This document shows, piece by piece, positions 32,781 to 46,457 of a stretch of DNA of 64,000 nucleotides. Location: NCBI GenBank assembly GCA_944739405.2, contig OX123187.2, forward strand, positions 80,770,450 through 80,834,449, in the 5' to 3' direction. This DNA is from Euclidia mi. Taxonomy: Eukaryota; Arthropoda; Insecta; Lepidoptera; Erebidae. Position 1 is the stretch's first letter. Every line of letters starts with the position of its first letter. A program made the position numbers and the translations under genes. Under the pieces are notes generated by a model that saw only the letters and a program-made list of their open reading frames with translations, searched no databases and had not been told where the DNA came from.

Positions 32781-34182
32781 ACGTTTTTAGTATTTATTTT
32801 TCCCCATGCACTAATTCCTTAAACACATCTATGAACCAAACACTTTATATAACAAAATATTTTGTACTCGTCCCTAACTACAGGCAATTTGGGGAAATCT
32901 TGTGTTATACCGATCACTGATTATATGATCACTGACCTATGATCGATTTATTGTGGCAGGATTAGTTCCGCGAATAGTCGATACGTTTAGTTTAACAACA
33001 GATTTACCATTTAATACGGTTTACTTATATCAGATTAGACAGTAATACGACTGTCACTAAATATAACATGAGCAATTTTAACACGCAATTAGGGTGATTA
33101 AAATGAAATGTTTCGCATTTTAAGTTAATGATCAAATATTGTTGCATTAAAGACCTAATTTTGATAAAATATTGTCCAATTTAGCTATTACAATGAGTAA
33201 TTGGTTTGGTAGTAATTTAGTTAATAATGGAACAACTCTGTTTTAATCCTACGTTTCACGCACAAATTTGATGTTAAAATAGGACATTGGTATCAATTTA
33301 AATGGAACTCGGCACGGAATTGCATGAACTAAGGCTTGGAGAAGTAAATATGTTAGGATATATTTCATGTCATTAGCAAATGCCACGACAATTAAAGCAG
33401 AATAATCAAAACTCCATTCTTATTATCTCTTTTAATCCGTTCTCTTTAAATACTATCTATTTATGTTTTTAGCGTTCTTTTAAGTGACAAGTGGTTCTTC
33501 ATAAAATCGAAAAGAAGCGTCTCTCAAGGCGATACGAAAGTTTGCGAAATACATTCAATCCTCCTAATTATTCAAGTTAAAAATATGCCTGACGAATAAC
33601 TGAAGTGCGTTGTTTGTCTGGAACAAACAAATCACAGCGGAAAAATATTTATATATTTCTTAGAACAGCCCAAAAATACAACGTATAATCAAATTAATAA
33701 TAGTCTTTGATATAGAAAACGCAACAATCAAATTCACTCACACAAAATATATTTACAACCCTCACAAACACAACAAAAAAATCCTAATCGTTTTTAGATT
33801 TGAGGTTTCAGCCTAAAGACTTAACGATTAATTCCATCAGACCACATTTTTCTAATCAAACGCCATCGTGTAAGGAGCAAAATTAACTCTACATTCAATT
33901 TGATCGCCCTAAAGGGTTGTTTCGTTAAATTTACCGAGAAAAGTAGGGTATAATCTGAGTAAGATAAAATAAATTTGTCTACAAACTCATATTATGATGT
34001 ATAACATTCTGAGGGATGTCAAATCACTCAGTATGAACATTACATTTAGGTTGCGTGATTGCGGCACTTGAAAACTATTAAATAATAAACTTCTGACCAA
34101 AAACTTGCGCAATAGATAGGTACTTCAATATGTTGTTGTGGTTCACTATTTCTATTCCTAATACTGACAATCATAGAAACGA

Positions 34183-34434
34183 GTAATTTGACATGTTATC
34201 TCTTACAGATAATATGTCAAATTACTTCTATTTTCTCTTTCTACTCAACAGTTAATTTCGAGCCTAGGATGAAGTATCTCTATGGATTTGACAAGCAAAT
34301 AATAATACCGTGACAGACCGAGATAATGACATACAGGAATACATAAGAGTAAAAGAGACAAAGATAGCATTTTTTGTCTTTGTCAGAGTTTTCGTTTTTT
34401 TTGTTGGTCACAACTGAATATTGTGACCAACAAA
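34183..34434 (+). repeat. cluster of three strong hairpins upstream of the THAP gene (also in copies 2 and 3)
   Basis: Hairpin 1, 34183-34225: 12-bp perfect stem GTAATTTGACAT / ATGTCAAATTAC, a G-T pair, six more pairs and a 5-base loop. Hairpin 2, 34357-34384: GACAAAGA / TCTTTGTC. Hairpin 3, 34400-34434: 14-bp perfect stem TTTGTTGGTCACAA / TTGTGACCAACAAA around a 7-base loop. Hairpin 3 ends 93 bp before the THAP ATG. Counterparts lie 5,965 and 11,930 bp further on. They could be subterminal repeats of a THAP transposon, tiny MITEs, or transcribed hairpins. Confidence 0.7.
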
Positions 34435-34527
34435 CTGTTGAGCTCTCGATAATATCCGCGAAATATTGTGTTATTATTGTTATTATTTGTAAATGCTTAG
34501 TGAAAATATCATTGGATCAGATTTATT

Positions 34528-35249
34528 ATGGTAATTTGTTACATTTTAGGCTGTAAAAGCCGTAGTGAGCGGAAATGTGAGAACATAACCTTTCATTCGT
34601 AAGTACGATATTTTAGTTATAATATATATTTATACATGCAAATATTGATAGAATGATACAAATAGCGTATTATTACATAAGGAAACATGTCTAAATTACA
34701 TCAATAAACCAAAAAAAGACTATTTTATTATCACCGCGATGTTAGTATTACACAATCGAATTCAATAGGTCGTTGAATGTTGAGCTAACCAAACGTCATC
34801 GATACTTTTTAATTTTACAGCATTCAATGTTTTTTAGGGATACCACAGAAGCGTTTGGGAAATTACCCAAATTTTGGGTAATTTGGCGTTATTTAGTTTC
34901 ATATGAACCTAGGATGAATTATTTATTTTAATTTGTTTTCCGATTCTTCGTAGTAATGAAATTATTTGTTTATAGATTCCCAAAGGACTGCACTACTCGA
35001 CAATTGTGGATACGTGCAACAGGACGAGAAAACTGGGATCCGAATAAATATGCAAGAGTATGCTTTAAACACTTTGAACAAAAGTGTTTTAGGAAAACCT
35101 ACCATTTTAACCATTATTCGCTTTTGATTAAAGCTGTTTGTAAAAAGTATTTGAATGTGCGTATTCATTATGCCACAAAATCTTTGTGTGATAAAGGAGA
35201 GAAAATAAGAAATTTCTACACAAAATTAATTTTATTCAAAGGACAGTAA
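34528..35249 (+). CDS. THAP-domain gene, two exons, array copy 1
   Basis: Exon 1 34528-34598 starts at ATG and codes MVICYILGCKSRSERKCENI and TFH. Donor GTAAGT at 34599, intron of 377 bp, acceptor TTTATAG ending at 34975. Exon 2 34976-35249 continues in frame (phase 2) with SFPKDCTTRQLWIRATGREN, WDPNKYARVCFKHFEQKCF and about 50 more residues to TAA. The spliced protein is about 114 residues and holds a THAP zinc finger: C-x4-C at the start, Trp, the W.P pair, and C-x2-H (CFKH). THAP domains bind DNA and occur in P-element-type transposases and host factors. No transposase domain follows. An AATAAA lies at 35270-35275. The tail after the THAP motif (KTYHFNHYSLLIKAVC...) is not recognised. Confidence 0.75.
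34860..34884 (+). repeat. hairpin inside the THAP intron (three copies)
   Basis: AAATTACCC / GGGTAATTT, a 9-bp stem around AAATTTT. Also at about 40825 and 46790. Confidence 0.65.
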
Positions 35250-35770
35250 ATTTGAGTGTGAAATAATATAATAAAAGATATATAACTCTGAGCCTCGTGT
35301 TTATTTGGCGAGTGAAGCCAGTCCCTCCTATTCGACATTTTTGTTATACATAATAATATTAAGTATAAAAAATACTTATCGCATACCTTATGGATGGAAT
35401 TCAATTCAACTCAATTTAGGTTTGATACAATGTTACTTAAAAGTTAATATGTACTTCGTAGAATTGTAGGGTAAACATTTACAATATCTGGTAACACCAA
35501 CTCGGGATGTACTCTATATCCGTCCTTTACGGGTGTACGCAAATGTCAAGTCCATTTGATTCTTGGTCCTAGATTTCGAGCAATTCTCGCAATCCATAGA
35601 CAAAGAGATGTATGTTTTTTTTTTTAAATTAATACTTAACCTGTTTTGACTGTTATTAGGTTTAGGCATTCAATCAAAAGTATTTATTAACTAAACCTGT
35701 TTTATCCATGGCAAACGAGCTCTTGGTAAGCAAAAATCAGTCTGGTATACGTAAAATGTCAAACACTAGC

Positions 35771-36005
35771 CGTTCCCCGCGGTTTCACCCGCGTCCTGAG
35801 GGCACTACTTCGCGTACCCGAAAAACCCAAATATCTTACAGACCCCTATTTTTTCTAAAATAAAATATTTCCTATGTTACTCGCAGATAAATTAGCTTTC
35901 TAATGGTGAAATAATTTTTAAAATCGGTCCAGTACTTTTTGAGTTTATCCATTACAAACAAACAAAAATACAATTTTTTCCTCTTTATAATATTAGTGTA
36001 AATTG
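35771..36005 (+). repeat. LINE 3'-tail-type repeat (also 41736-41970, 47700-47934)
   Basis: Reads CCGTTCCCCGCGGTTTCACC, CGCGTCCTGAGGGC, TAATGGTGAAATAATTTTTA, AAATCGGTCCAGTACTTTTT, GAGTTTATCCATTACAAAC, ending CTTTATAATATTAGTGTA. I recall this text as a very common lepidopteran dispersed repeat, probably a LINE 3' end. No coding part remains. Confidence 0.7.
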
Positions 36006-36084
36006 TAATTTTATGATTGACTATAATTAGACCATATCATTATTTGTTAGTACCTAATTTACGGTGTATATTGCTATTTCCTTG

Positions 36085-36240
36085 GATTGTGGTTGTCAGC
36101 TGGCAATCGCTCTGTGGAAAAGCTAATATTGAGTTAAATCTGGTCAGACCGGTAAGTAACCCTCGGCTTCAAGACGAAAAGTCTTATAATTATGCAACCG
36201 ATACCAAAAAGTTGATGGCTTAGATTACTGCCTTCATGAT
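36085..36240 (+). repeat. old fragment of the 5S-SINE-family body (in all three units)
   Basis: AATCGCTCTGTGGAAAAGCT, AATATTGAG and TCTGGTCAGACCGGTAAG align with 32445-32500 and 53905-53955. Strongly diverged, so it predates the triplication. Confidence 0.55.
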
Positions 36241-38330
36241 GATATTATTTTGTCGAGCAAAGATATCATTTAAAATTTTAACTTTTTGATGTAACGGTCA
36301 CATGTACTATAATCTACTGTCTACTTTACCTGCTGATGATAAACGTAGTATGGCTCGTAAAAACAGCTGTGCTCTTAAAGTCACTAAACACATTGGGTAA
36401 AGGAAAAGCAAAATAATTATTATTGTGTATATATTGGCAATTCTCAAGAACTATGAAGTCTCGCAAAATGTCAAATATTACTTAAGGCCCACTTGTACAA
36501 TGAAACTGAGGCAGTTCGTAGAAATTACTTTTGATCCAAATACTCAAGTCTCCAAATATTATACAAACCCACACATCTCTTCAGCAATTTCCATACGAAT
36601 TTCATCTAAAACAACTTCGCACCTCCAAGACGATCATTGAGGCCACCAAATATTAACTTTTGCCCAAACCAAACAGGTGAAATGGAAAGAAGGAGACAGA
36701 GAATGCAAACGCAAACATATACGTTTCATTAAAAGCGAAATCACTCAACGTGTGGATGAACATTTCCCGAATATTTCCTCTTAAGTCATGTGGGATTTGA
36801 ATCGGTTTCTGCGTTCGGATATACATTTATCAGGCAGTTTACGACTAAGAAAGATATCGTGGCACCTTCGGTTACTCTTGGGTATAATTCGCGTGTGTTA
36901 GTCATGATACTAAGTGATGTAGGCGTTTTGGGAAGGCTCCAGGCATTTTTGGTGAGAGTTTCTGTTTATATTTAAATGGTAATGTGTTTCGCGGCATTCA
37001 CGTAACATGTACGTAAATAGATAAACGATTGAATGCCTAAGGTTTCATTGTGTTTCAAATATTGTTTTCGTCTAGTTTTGTGTTCAATTGTAATATACGG
37101 TCACATATTGTATACGAACCAATTTATATTGAATCTGTACTTTCGTATATGCGTAGTCACCTCTGACTGAACTATTGTCTCAATGAAGAACATTTTTAGA
37201 CGTAAAGTCTGAATCACGCGACAATTTAACACCTGTCATTAAGAATACCAAGACTTTAACAGCAATACATGGATCATTCAAAGTGTTGACTCATGTGGGA
37301 ATCTAACGCAGAATATTCGAGTCACATTTAAGTGGCGAGGCGTCCACTTAAACACAGCTACGCCTTCCACGCAGTCAATATGCAAAACGATGTTAGCCGT
37401 ATCTAAGTATGTCAAATGGTTACATTAGAACTAAGCATCGGCGCAATCGACGACGTCTGTACTATGTACGTAGAGTCATTCTGAGTATTTGTTGAAGAAA
37501 GCCTACATTTTTAGATTCTCATTGCCTGCCAATGCTAATGAATACATTTTTATTGTTACGCATCTTTGCATTCCGTATAACAAGAATATGGACTAATTCG
37601 TTTGAAGTACTTATATTATATCATACTTGTTTAAGACCGTGGCTTCGCCAGAGTGGGGATAGTTCCCAAAGACCCAAGTGCTATTCTAATTTATAGTAAA
37701 TATTTCGTTGCAAAGTTATCCCAAAACATATTTTGGCGTAAAAGAGTTATAAACATACATACATATGGATACATGTATCAATGTTTGTTACGAGTTATGA
37801 GGAAGAATGGATATTCTTTCTCATACATATTCATAGTTCTAGTACGATTCAAAGCACAATATAAAACGATAAATCTTTATTGCAAGCTAAAACCCAACAA
37901 CTGTGAGTAGTGTTATCTAGATTCTGAAGTACCCCGTCTCTCACAGCACAATCGTACCAAACATTCCCTCCTTAATTCGAAGCTTTTGTCTTCAAAACAA
38001 AGGCTCAACAATTAAACCATACTGAGATGTTATAATGAGACGCTTCCTGTTTTAACGTAGTTACATTAATGTATTATCGGCGATACACCCAACATTGTAT
38101 TTGTAATGAGTGTGTGGGTGCTTTTAAATTATCAGTCATTAGGATGCTGTAGACAAATTTGTTATTTACCAAATAAACATCTTTAATTTGGTTGGATTAC
38201 AATGTTGTTGGCAGACTTATTAGCAGACTATGTTGGTTATTATAACTTGGTTCTTAGATATAGAGATGGAGAGCTGTGTTGGTCAACTAGCAAAATAGTT
38301 CTTTAGACATAGGTGTAACTGGCTGACACA
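36241..38330. other. rest of array unit, no gene recognised
   Basis: Contains frames of 61-85 codons (for example 37653-37910) that resemble nothing I know and have AT-rich, non-coding-like composition. The same holds at +5,965 and +11,930. Confidence 0.45.
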
Positions 38331-38354
38331 GCACTAGACCCAATGACTACAGCG

Positions 38355-38490
38355 GTATATAAGAGAGTAATGCTAAGACCAGACGCTCAGGGACGCTGAC
38401 TACGCGGTATAGACAGTATTTTGATATTCGTGACTGCGACTAGAGAACCCCGAACAGGTTGCGCTACCAGTTCGTAGCGCAACTGTTCTA
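38355..38490 (+). promoter_or_regulatory. TATA-like box followed by a conserved hairpin, one per unit
   Basis: GTATATAAGAG at about 38355-38364 is a good TATA box. About 90 bp downstream is a hairpin, 38452-38488: GAACAGGTTGCGCTAC / GTAGCGCAACTGTTC with loop CAGTTC and one bulge, about 15 bp. The block upstream starts TGTTGGTCAACTAG (38278), reminiscent of an LTR start, but no matching end was found. Counterparts near 44320-44455 and 50285-50420. It could be a promoter of the next unit, an LTR remnant or a structured RNA gene. Confidence 0.5.
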
Positions 38491-40492
38491 TTAGCATGGG
38501 TATTGGCTCAGAATGAGTTATAACTATATGTAACGCTGCACTTCAACAGTGTCAGTCTCACGTGACCAATGTGCATGGTTGGCAAAGGATCGCGGTCACG
38601 CGAATTGGACATTGCACTTTCAAAAAGCAATTAATTTACACTTAATCAAAATTATTTCCATTGCAAGTGCATTTGATATGTTTCTTACTCGTATTGTTTA
38701 ATAGGATGTAATTATTAACTCGAAAGTATAACTAATGTGTACGTTACGTTTTTAGTATTTATTTTTCCCCATGCACTAATTCCTTAAACACATCTATGAA
38801 CCAAACACTTTATATAACAAAATATTTTGTACTCGTCCCTAACTACAGGCAATTTGGGGAAATCTTGTGTTATACCGATCACTGATTATATGATCACTGA
38901 CCTATGATCGATTTATTGTGGCAGGATTAGTTCCGCGAATAGTCGATACGTTTAGTTTAACAACAGATTTACCATTTAATACGGTTTACTTATATCAGAT
39001 TAGACAGTAATACGACTGTCACTAAATATAACATGAGCAATTTTAACACGCAATTAGGGTGATTAAAATGAAATGTTTCGCATTTTAAGTTAATGATCAA
39101 ATATTGTTGCATTAAAGACCTAATTTTGATAAAATATTGTCCAATTTAGCTATTACAATGAGTAATTGGTTTGGTAGTAATTTAGTTAATAATGGAACAA
39201 CTCTGTTTTAATCCTACGTTTCACGCACAAATTTGATGTTAAAATAGGACATTGGTATCAATTTAAATGGAACTCGGCACGGAATTGCATGAACTAAGGC
39301 TTGGAGAAGTAAATATGTTAGGATATATTTCATGTCATTAGCAAATGCCACGACAATTAAAGCAGAATAATCAAAACTCCATTCTTATTATCTCTTTTAA
39401 TCCGTTCTCTTTAAATACTATCTATTTATGTTTTTAGCGTTCTTTTAAGTGACAAGTGGTTCTTCATAAAATCGAAAAGAAGCGTCTCTCAAGGCGATAC
39501 GAAAGTTTGCGAAATACATTCAATCCTCCTAATTATTCAAGTTAAAAATATGCCTGACGAATAACTGAAGTGCGTTGTTTGTCTGGAACAAACAAATCAC
39601 AGCGGAAAAATATTTATATATTTCTTAGAACAGCCCAAAAATACAACGTATAATCAAATTAATAATAGTCTTTGATATAGAAAACGCAACAATCAAATTC
39701 ACTCACACAAAATATATTTACAACCCTCACAAACACAACAAAAAAATCCTAATCGTTTTTAGATTTGAGGTTTCAGCCTAAAGACTTAACGATTAATTCC
39801 ATCAGACCACATTTTTCTAATCAAACGCCATCGTGTAAGGAGCAAAATTAACTCTACATTCAATTTGATCGCCCTAAAGGGTTGTTTCGTTAAATTTACC
39901 GAGAAAAGTAGGGTATAATCTGAGTAAGATAAAATAAATTTGTCTACAAACTCATATTATGATGTATAACATTCTGAGGGATGTCAAATCACTCAGTATG
40001 AACATTACATTTAGGTTGCGTGATTGCGGCACTTGAAAACTATTAAATAATAAACTTCTGACCAAAAACTTGCGCAATAGATAGGTACTTCAATATGTTG
40101 TTGTGGTTCACTATTTCTATTCCTAATACTGACAATCATAGAAACGAGTAATTTGACATGTTATCTCTTACAGATAATATGTCAAATTACTTCTATTTTC
40201 TCTTTCTACTCAACAGTTAATTTCGAGCCTAGGATGATGTATCTCTATGGATTTGACAAGCAAATAATAATACCGTGACAGACCGAGATAATGACATACA
40301 GGAATACATAAGAGTAAAAGAGACAAAGATAGCATTTTTTGTCTTTGTCAGAGTTTTCGTTTTTTTTGTTGGTCACAACTGAATATTGTGACCAACAAAC
40401 TGTTGAGCTCTCGATAATATCCGCGAAATATTGTGTTATTATTGTTATTATTTGTAAATGCTTAGTGAAAATATCATTGGATCAGATTTATT

Positions 40493-41214
40493 ATGGTAAT
40501 TTGTTACATTTTAGGCTGTAAAAGCCGTAGTGAGCGGAAATGTGAGAACATAACCTTTCATTCGTAAGTACGATATTTTAGTTATAATATATATTTATAC
40601 ATGCAAATATTGATAGAATGATACAAATAGCGTATTATTACATAAGGAAACATGTCTAAATTACATCAATAAACCAAAAAAAGGCTATTTTATTATCACC
40701 GCGATGTTAGTATTACACAATCGAATTCAATAGGTCGTTGAATGTTGAGCTAACCAAACGTCATCGATACTTTTTAATTTTACAGCATTCAATGTTTTTT
40801 AGGGATACCACAGAAGCGTTTGGGAAATTACCCAAATTTTGGGTAATTTGGCGTTATTTAGTTTCATATGAACCTAGGATGAATTATTTATTTTAATTTG
40901 TTTTCCGATTCTTCGTAGTAATGAAATTATTTGTTTATAGATTCCCAAAGGACTGCACTACTCGACAATTGTGGATACGTGCAACAGGACGAGAAAACTG
41001 GGATCCGAATAAATATGCAAGAGTATGCTTTAAACACTTTGAACAAAAGTGTTTTAGGAAAACCTACCATTTTAACCATTATTCGCTTTTGATTAAAGCT
41101 GTTTGTAAAAAGTATTTGAATGTGCGTATTCATTATGCCACAAAATCTTTGTGTGATAAAGGAGAGAAAATAAGAAATTTCTACACAAAATTAATTTTAT
41201 TCAAAGGACAGTAA
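40493..41214 (+). CDS. THAP-domain gene, array copy 2
   Basis: Same gene 5,965 bp downstream: exon 1 40493-40563, exon 2 40941-41214, same splice signals, no amino-acid change seen relative to copy 1. One intron base differs (AAAAAAAGAC in copy 1, AAAAAAAGGC here). Whether each copy is transcribed cannot be told from the sequence. Confidence 0.75.
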
Positions 41215-44200
41215 ATTTGAGTGTGAAATAATATAATAAAAGATATATAACTCTGAGCCTCGTGTTTATTTGGCGAGTGAAGCCAGTCCCTCCTATTCGA
41301 CATTTTTGTTATACATAATAATATTAAGTATAAAAAATACTTATCGCATACCTTATGGATGGAATTCAATTCAACTCAATTTAGGTTTGATACAATGTTA
41401 CTTAAAAGTTAATATGTACTTCGTAGAATTGTAGGGTAAACATTTACAATATCTGGTAACACCAACTCGGGATGTACTCTATATCCGTCCTTTACGGGTG
41501 TACGCAAATGTCAAGTCCATTTGATTCTTGGTCCTAGATTTCGAGCAATTCTCGCAATCCATAGACAAAGAGATGTATGTTTTTTTTTTTAAATTAATAC
41601 TTAACCTGTTTTGACTGTTATTAGGTTTAGGCATTCAATCAAAAGTATTTATTAACTAAACCTGTTTTATCCATGGCAAACGAGCTCTTGGTAAGCAAAA
41701 ATCAGTCTGGTATACGTAAAATGTCAAACACTAGCCGTTCCCCGCGGTTTCACCCGCGTCCTGAGGGCACTACTTCGCGTACCCGAAAAACCCAAATATC
41801 TTACAGACCCCTATTTTTTCTAAAATAAAATATTTCCTATGTTACTCGCAGATAAATTAGCTTTCTAATGGTGAAATAATTTTTAAAATCGGTCCAGTAC
41901 TTTTTGAGTTTATCCATTACAAACAAACAAAAATACAATTTTTTCCTCTTTATAATATTAGTGTAGATTGTAATTTTATGATTGACTATAATTAGACCAT
42001 ATCATTATTTGTTAGTACCTAATTTACGGTGTATATTGCTATTTCCTTGGATTGTGGTTGTCAGCTGGCAATCGCTCTGTGGAAAAGCTAATATTGAGTT
42101 AAATCTGGTCAGACCGGTAAGTAACCCTCGGCTTCAAGACGAAAAGTCTTATAATTATGCAACCGATACCAAAAAGTTGATGGCTTAGATTACTGCCTTC
42201 ATGATGATATTATTTTGTCGAGCAAAGATATCATTTAAAATTTTAACTTTTTGATGTAACGGTCACATGTACTATAATCTACTGTCTACTTTACCTGCTG
42301 ATGATAAACGTAGTATGGCTCGTAAAAACAGCTGTGCTCTTAAAGTCACTAAACACATTGGGTAAAGGAAAAGCAAAATAATTATTATTGTGTATATATT
42401 GGCAATTCTCAAGAACTATGAAGTCTCGCAAAATGTCAAATATTACTTAAGGCCCACTTGTACAATGAAACTGAGGCAGTTCGTAGAAATTACTTTTGAT
42501 CCAAATACTCAAGTCTCCAAATATTATACAAACCCACACATCTCTTCAGCAATTTCCATACGAATTTCATCTAAAACAACTTCGCACCTCCAAGACGATC
42601 ATTGAGGCCACCAAATATTAACTTTTGCCCAAACCAAACAGGTGAAATGGAAAGAAGGAGACAGAGAATGCAAACGCAAACATATACGTTTCATTAAAAG
42701 CGAAATCACTCAACGTGTGGATGAACATTTCCCGAATATTTCCTCTTAAGTCATGTGGGATTTGAATCGGTTTCTGCGTTCGGATATACATTTATCAGGC
42801 AGTTTACGACTAAGAAAGATATCGTGGCACCTTCGGTTACTCTTGGGTATAATTCGCGTGTGTTAGTCATGATACTAAGTGATGTAGGCGTTTTGGGAAG
42901 GCTCCAGGCATTTTTGGTGAGAGTTTCTGTTTATATTTAAATGGTAATGTGTTTCGCGGCATTCACGTAACATGTACGTAAATAGATAAACGATTGAATG
43001 CCTAAGGTTTCATTGTGTTTCAAATATTGTTTTCGTCTAGTTTTGTGTTCAATTGTAATATACGGTCACATATTGTATACGAACCAATTTATATTGAATC
43101 TGTACTTTCGTATATGCGTAGTCACCTCTGACTGAACTATTGTCTCAATGAAGAACAATTTTAGACGTAAAGTCTGAATCACGCGACAATTTAACACCTG
43201 TCATTAAGAATACCAAGACTTTAACAGCAATACATGGATCATTCAAAGTGTTGACTCATGTGGGAATCTAACGCAGAATATTCGAGTCACATTTAAGTGG
43301 CGAGGCGTCCACTTAAACACAGCTACGCCTTCCACGCAGTCAATATGCAAAACGATGTTAGCCGTATCTAAGTATGTCAAATGGTTACATTAGAACTAAG
43401 CATCGGCGCAATCGACGACGTCTGTACTATGTACGTAGAGTCATTCTGAGTATTTGTTGAAGAAAGCCTACATTTTTAGATTCTCATTGCCTGCCAATGC
43501 TAATGAATACATTTTTATTGTTACGCATCTTTGCATTCTGTATAACAAGAATATGGACTAATTCGTTTGAAGTACTTATATTATATCATACTTGTTTAAG
43601 ACCGTGGCTTCGCCAGAGTGGGGATAGTTCCCAAAGACCCAAGTGCTATTCTAATTTATAGTAAATATTTCGTTGCAAAGTTATCCCAAAACATATTTTG
43701 GCGTAAAAGAGTTATAAACATACATACATATGGATACATGTATCAATGTTTGTTACGAGTTATGAGGAAGAATGGATATTCTTTCTCATACATATTCATA
43801 GTTCTAGTACGATTCAAAGCACAATATAAAACGATAAATCTTTATTGCAAGCTAAAACCCAACAACTGTGAGTAGTGTTATCTAGATTCTGAAGTACCCC
43901 GTCTCTCACAGCACAATCGTACCAAACATTCCCTCCTTAATTCGAAGCTTTTGTCTTCAAAACAAAGGCTCAACAATTAAACCATACTGAGATGTTATAA
44001 TGAGACGCTTCCTGTTTTAACGTAGTTACATTAATGTATTATCGGCGATACACCCAACATTGTATTTGTAATGAGTGTGTGGGTGCTTTTAAATTATCAG
44101 TCATTAGGATGCTGTAGACAAATTTGTTATTTACCAAATAAACATCTTTAATTTGGTTGGATTACAATGTTGTTGGCAGACTTATTAGCAGACTATGTTG

Positions 44201-46457
44201 GTTATTATAACTTGGTTCTTAGATATAGAGATGGAGAGCTGTGTTGGTCAACTAGCAAAATAGTTCTTTAGACATAGGTGTAACTGGCTGACACAGCACT
44301 AGACCCAATGACTACAGCGGTATATAAGAGAGTAATGCTAAGACCAGACGCTCAGGGACGCTGACTACGCGGTATAGACAGTATTTTGATATTCGTGACT
44401 GCGACTAGAGAACCCCGAACAGGTTGCGCTACCAGTTCGTAGCGCAACTGTTCTATTAGCATGGGTATTGGCTCAGAATGAGTTATAACTATATGTAACG
44501 CTGCACTTCAACAGTGTCAGTCTCACGTGACCAATGTGCATGGTTGGCAAAGGATCGCGGTCACGCGAATTGGACATTGCACTTTCAAAAAGCAATTAAT
44601 TTACACTTAATCAAAATTATTTCCATTGCAAGTGCATTTGATATGTTTCTTACTCGTATTGTTTAATAGGATGTAATTATTAACTCGAAAGTATAACTAA
44701 TGTGTACGTTACGTTTTTAGTATTTATTTTTCCCCATGCACTAATTCCTTAAACACATCTATGAACCAAACACTTTATATAACAAAATATTTTGTACTCG
44801 TCCCTAACTACAGGCAATTTGGGGAAATCTTGTGTTATACCGATCACTGATTATATGATCACTGACCTATGATCGATTTATTGTGGCAGGATTAGTTCCG
44901 CGAATAGTCGATACGTTTAGTTTAACAACAGATTTACCATTTAATACGGTTTACTTATATCAGATTAGACAGTAATACGACTGTCACTAAATATAACATG
45001 AGCAATTTTAACACGCAATTAGGGTGATTAAAATGAAATGTTTCGCATTTTAAGTTAATGATCAAATATTGTTGCATTAAAGACCTAATTTTGATAAAAT
45101 ATTGTCCAATTTAGCTATTACAATGAGTAATTGGTTTGGTAGTAATTTAGTTAATAATGGAACAACTCTGTTTTAATCCTACGTTTCACGCACAAATTTG
45201 ATGTTAAAATAGGACATTGGTATCAATTTAAATGGAACTCGGCACGGAATTGCATGAACTAAGGCTTGGAGAAGTAAATATGTTAGGATATATTTCATGT
45301 CATTAGCAAATGCCACGACAATTAAAGCAGAATAATCAAAACTCCATTCTTATTATCTCTTTTAATCCGTTCTCTTTAAATACTATCTATTTATGTTTTT
45401 AGCGTTCTTTTAAGTGACAAGTGGTTCTTCATAAAATCGAAAAGAAGCGTCTCTCAAGGCGATACGAAAGTTTGCGAAATACATTCAATCCTCCTAATTA
45501 TTCAAGTTAAAAATATGCCTGACGAATAACTGAAGTGCGTTGTTTGTCTGGAACAAACAAATCACAGCGGAAAAATATTTATATATTTCTTAGAACAGCC
45601 CAAAAATACAACGTATAATCAAATTAATAATAGTCTTTGATATAGAAAACGCAACAATCAAATTCACTCACACAAAATATATTTACAACCCTCACAAACA
45701 CAACAAAAAAATCCTAATCGTTTTTAGATTTGAGGTTTCAGCCTAAAGACTTAACGATTAATTCCATCAGACCACATTTTTCTAATCAAACGCCATCGTG
45801 TAAGGAGCAAAATTAACTCTACATTCAATTTGATCGCCCTAAAGGGTTGTTTCGTTAAATTTACCGAGAAAAGTAGGGTATAATCTGAGTAAGATAAAAT
45901 AAATTTGTCTACAAACTCATATTATGATGTATAACATTCTGAGGGATGTCAAATCACTCAGTATGAACATTACATTTAGGTTGCGTGATTGCGGCACTTG
46001 AAAACTATTAAATAATAAACTTCTGACCAAAAACTTGCGCAATAGATAGGTACTTCAATATGTTGTTGTGGTTCACTATTTCTATTCCTAATACTGACAA
46101 TCATAGAAACGAGTAATTTGACATGTTATCTCTTACAGATAATATGTCAAATTACTTCTATTTTCTCTTTCTACTCAACAGTTAATTTCGAGCCTAGGAT
46201 GATGTATCTCTATGGATTTGACAAGCAAATAATAATACCGTGACAGACCGAGATAATGACATACAGGAATACATAAGAGTAAAAGAGACAAAGATAGCAT
46301 TTTTTGTCTTTGTCAGAGTTTTCGTTTTTTTTGTTGGTCACAACTGAATATTGTGACCAACAAACTGTTGAGCTCTCGATAATATCCGCGAAATATTGTG
46401 TTATTATTGTTATTATTTGTAAATGCTTAGTGAAAATATCATTGGATCAGATTTATT

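Noticed and set aside
34374..34556. Frame MSLSEFSFFLLVTTEYC in each array unit
   Set aside because: It lies across the hairpins in a different frame from the THAP exon and has no motif.
37653..37910. 85-codon frame repeated in the array
   Set aside because: Its conservation is explained by the recent triplication; no motif, and composition like the surrounding DNA.
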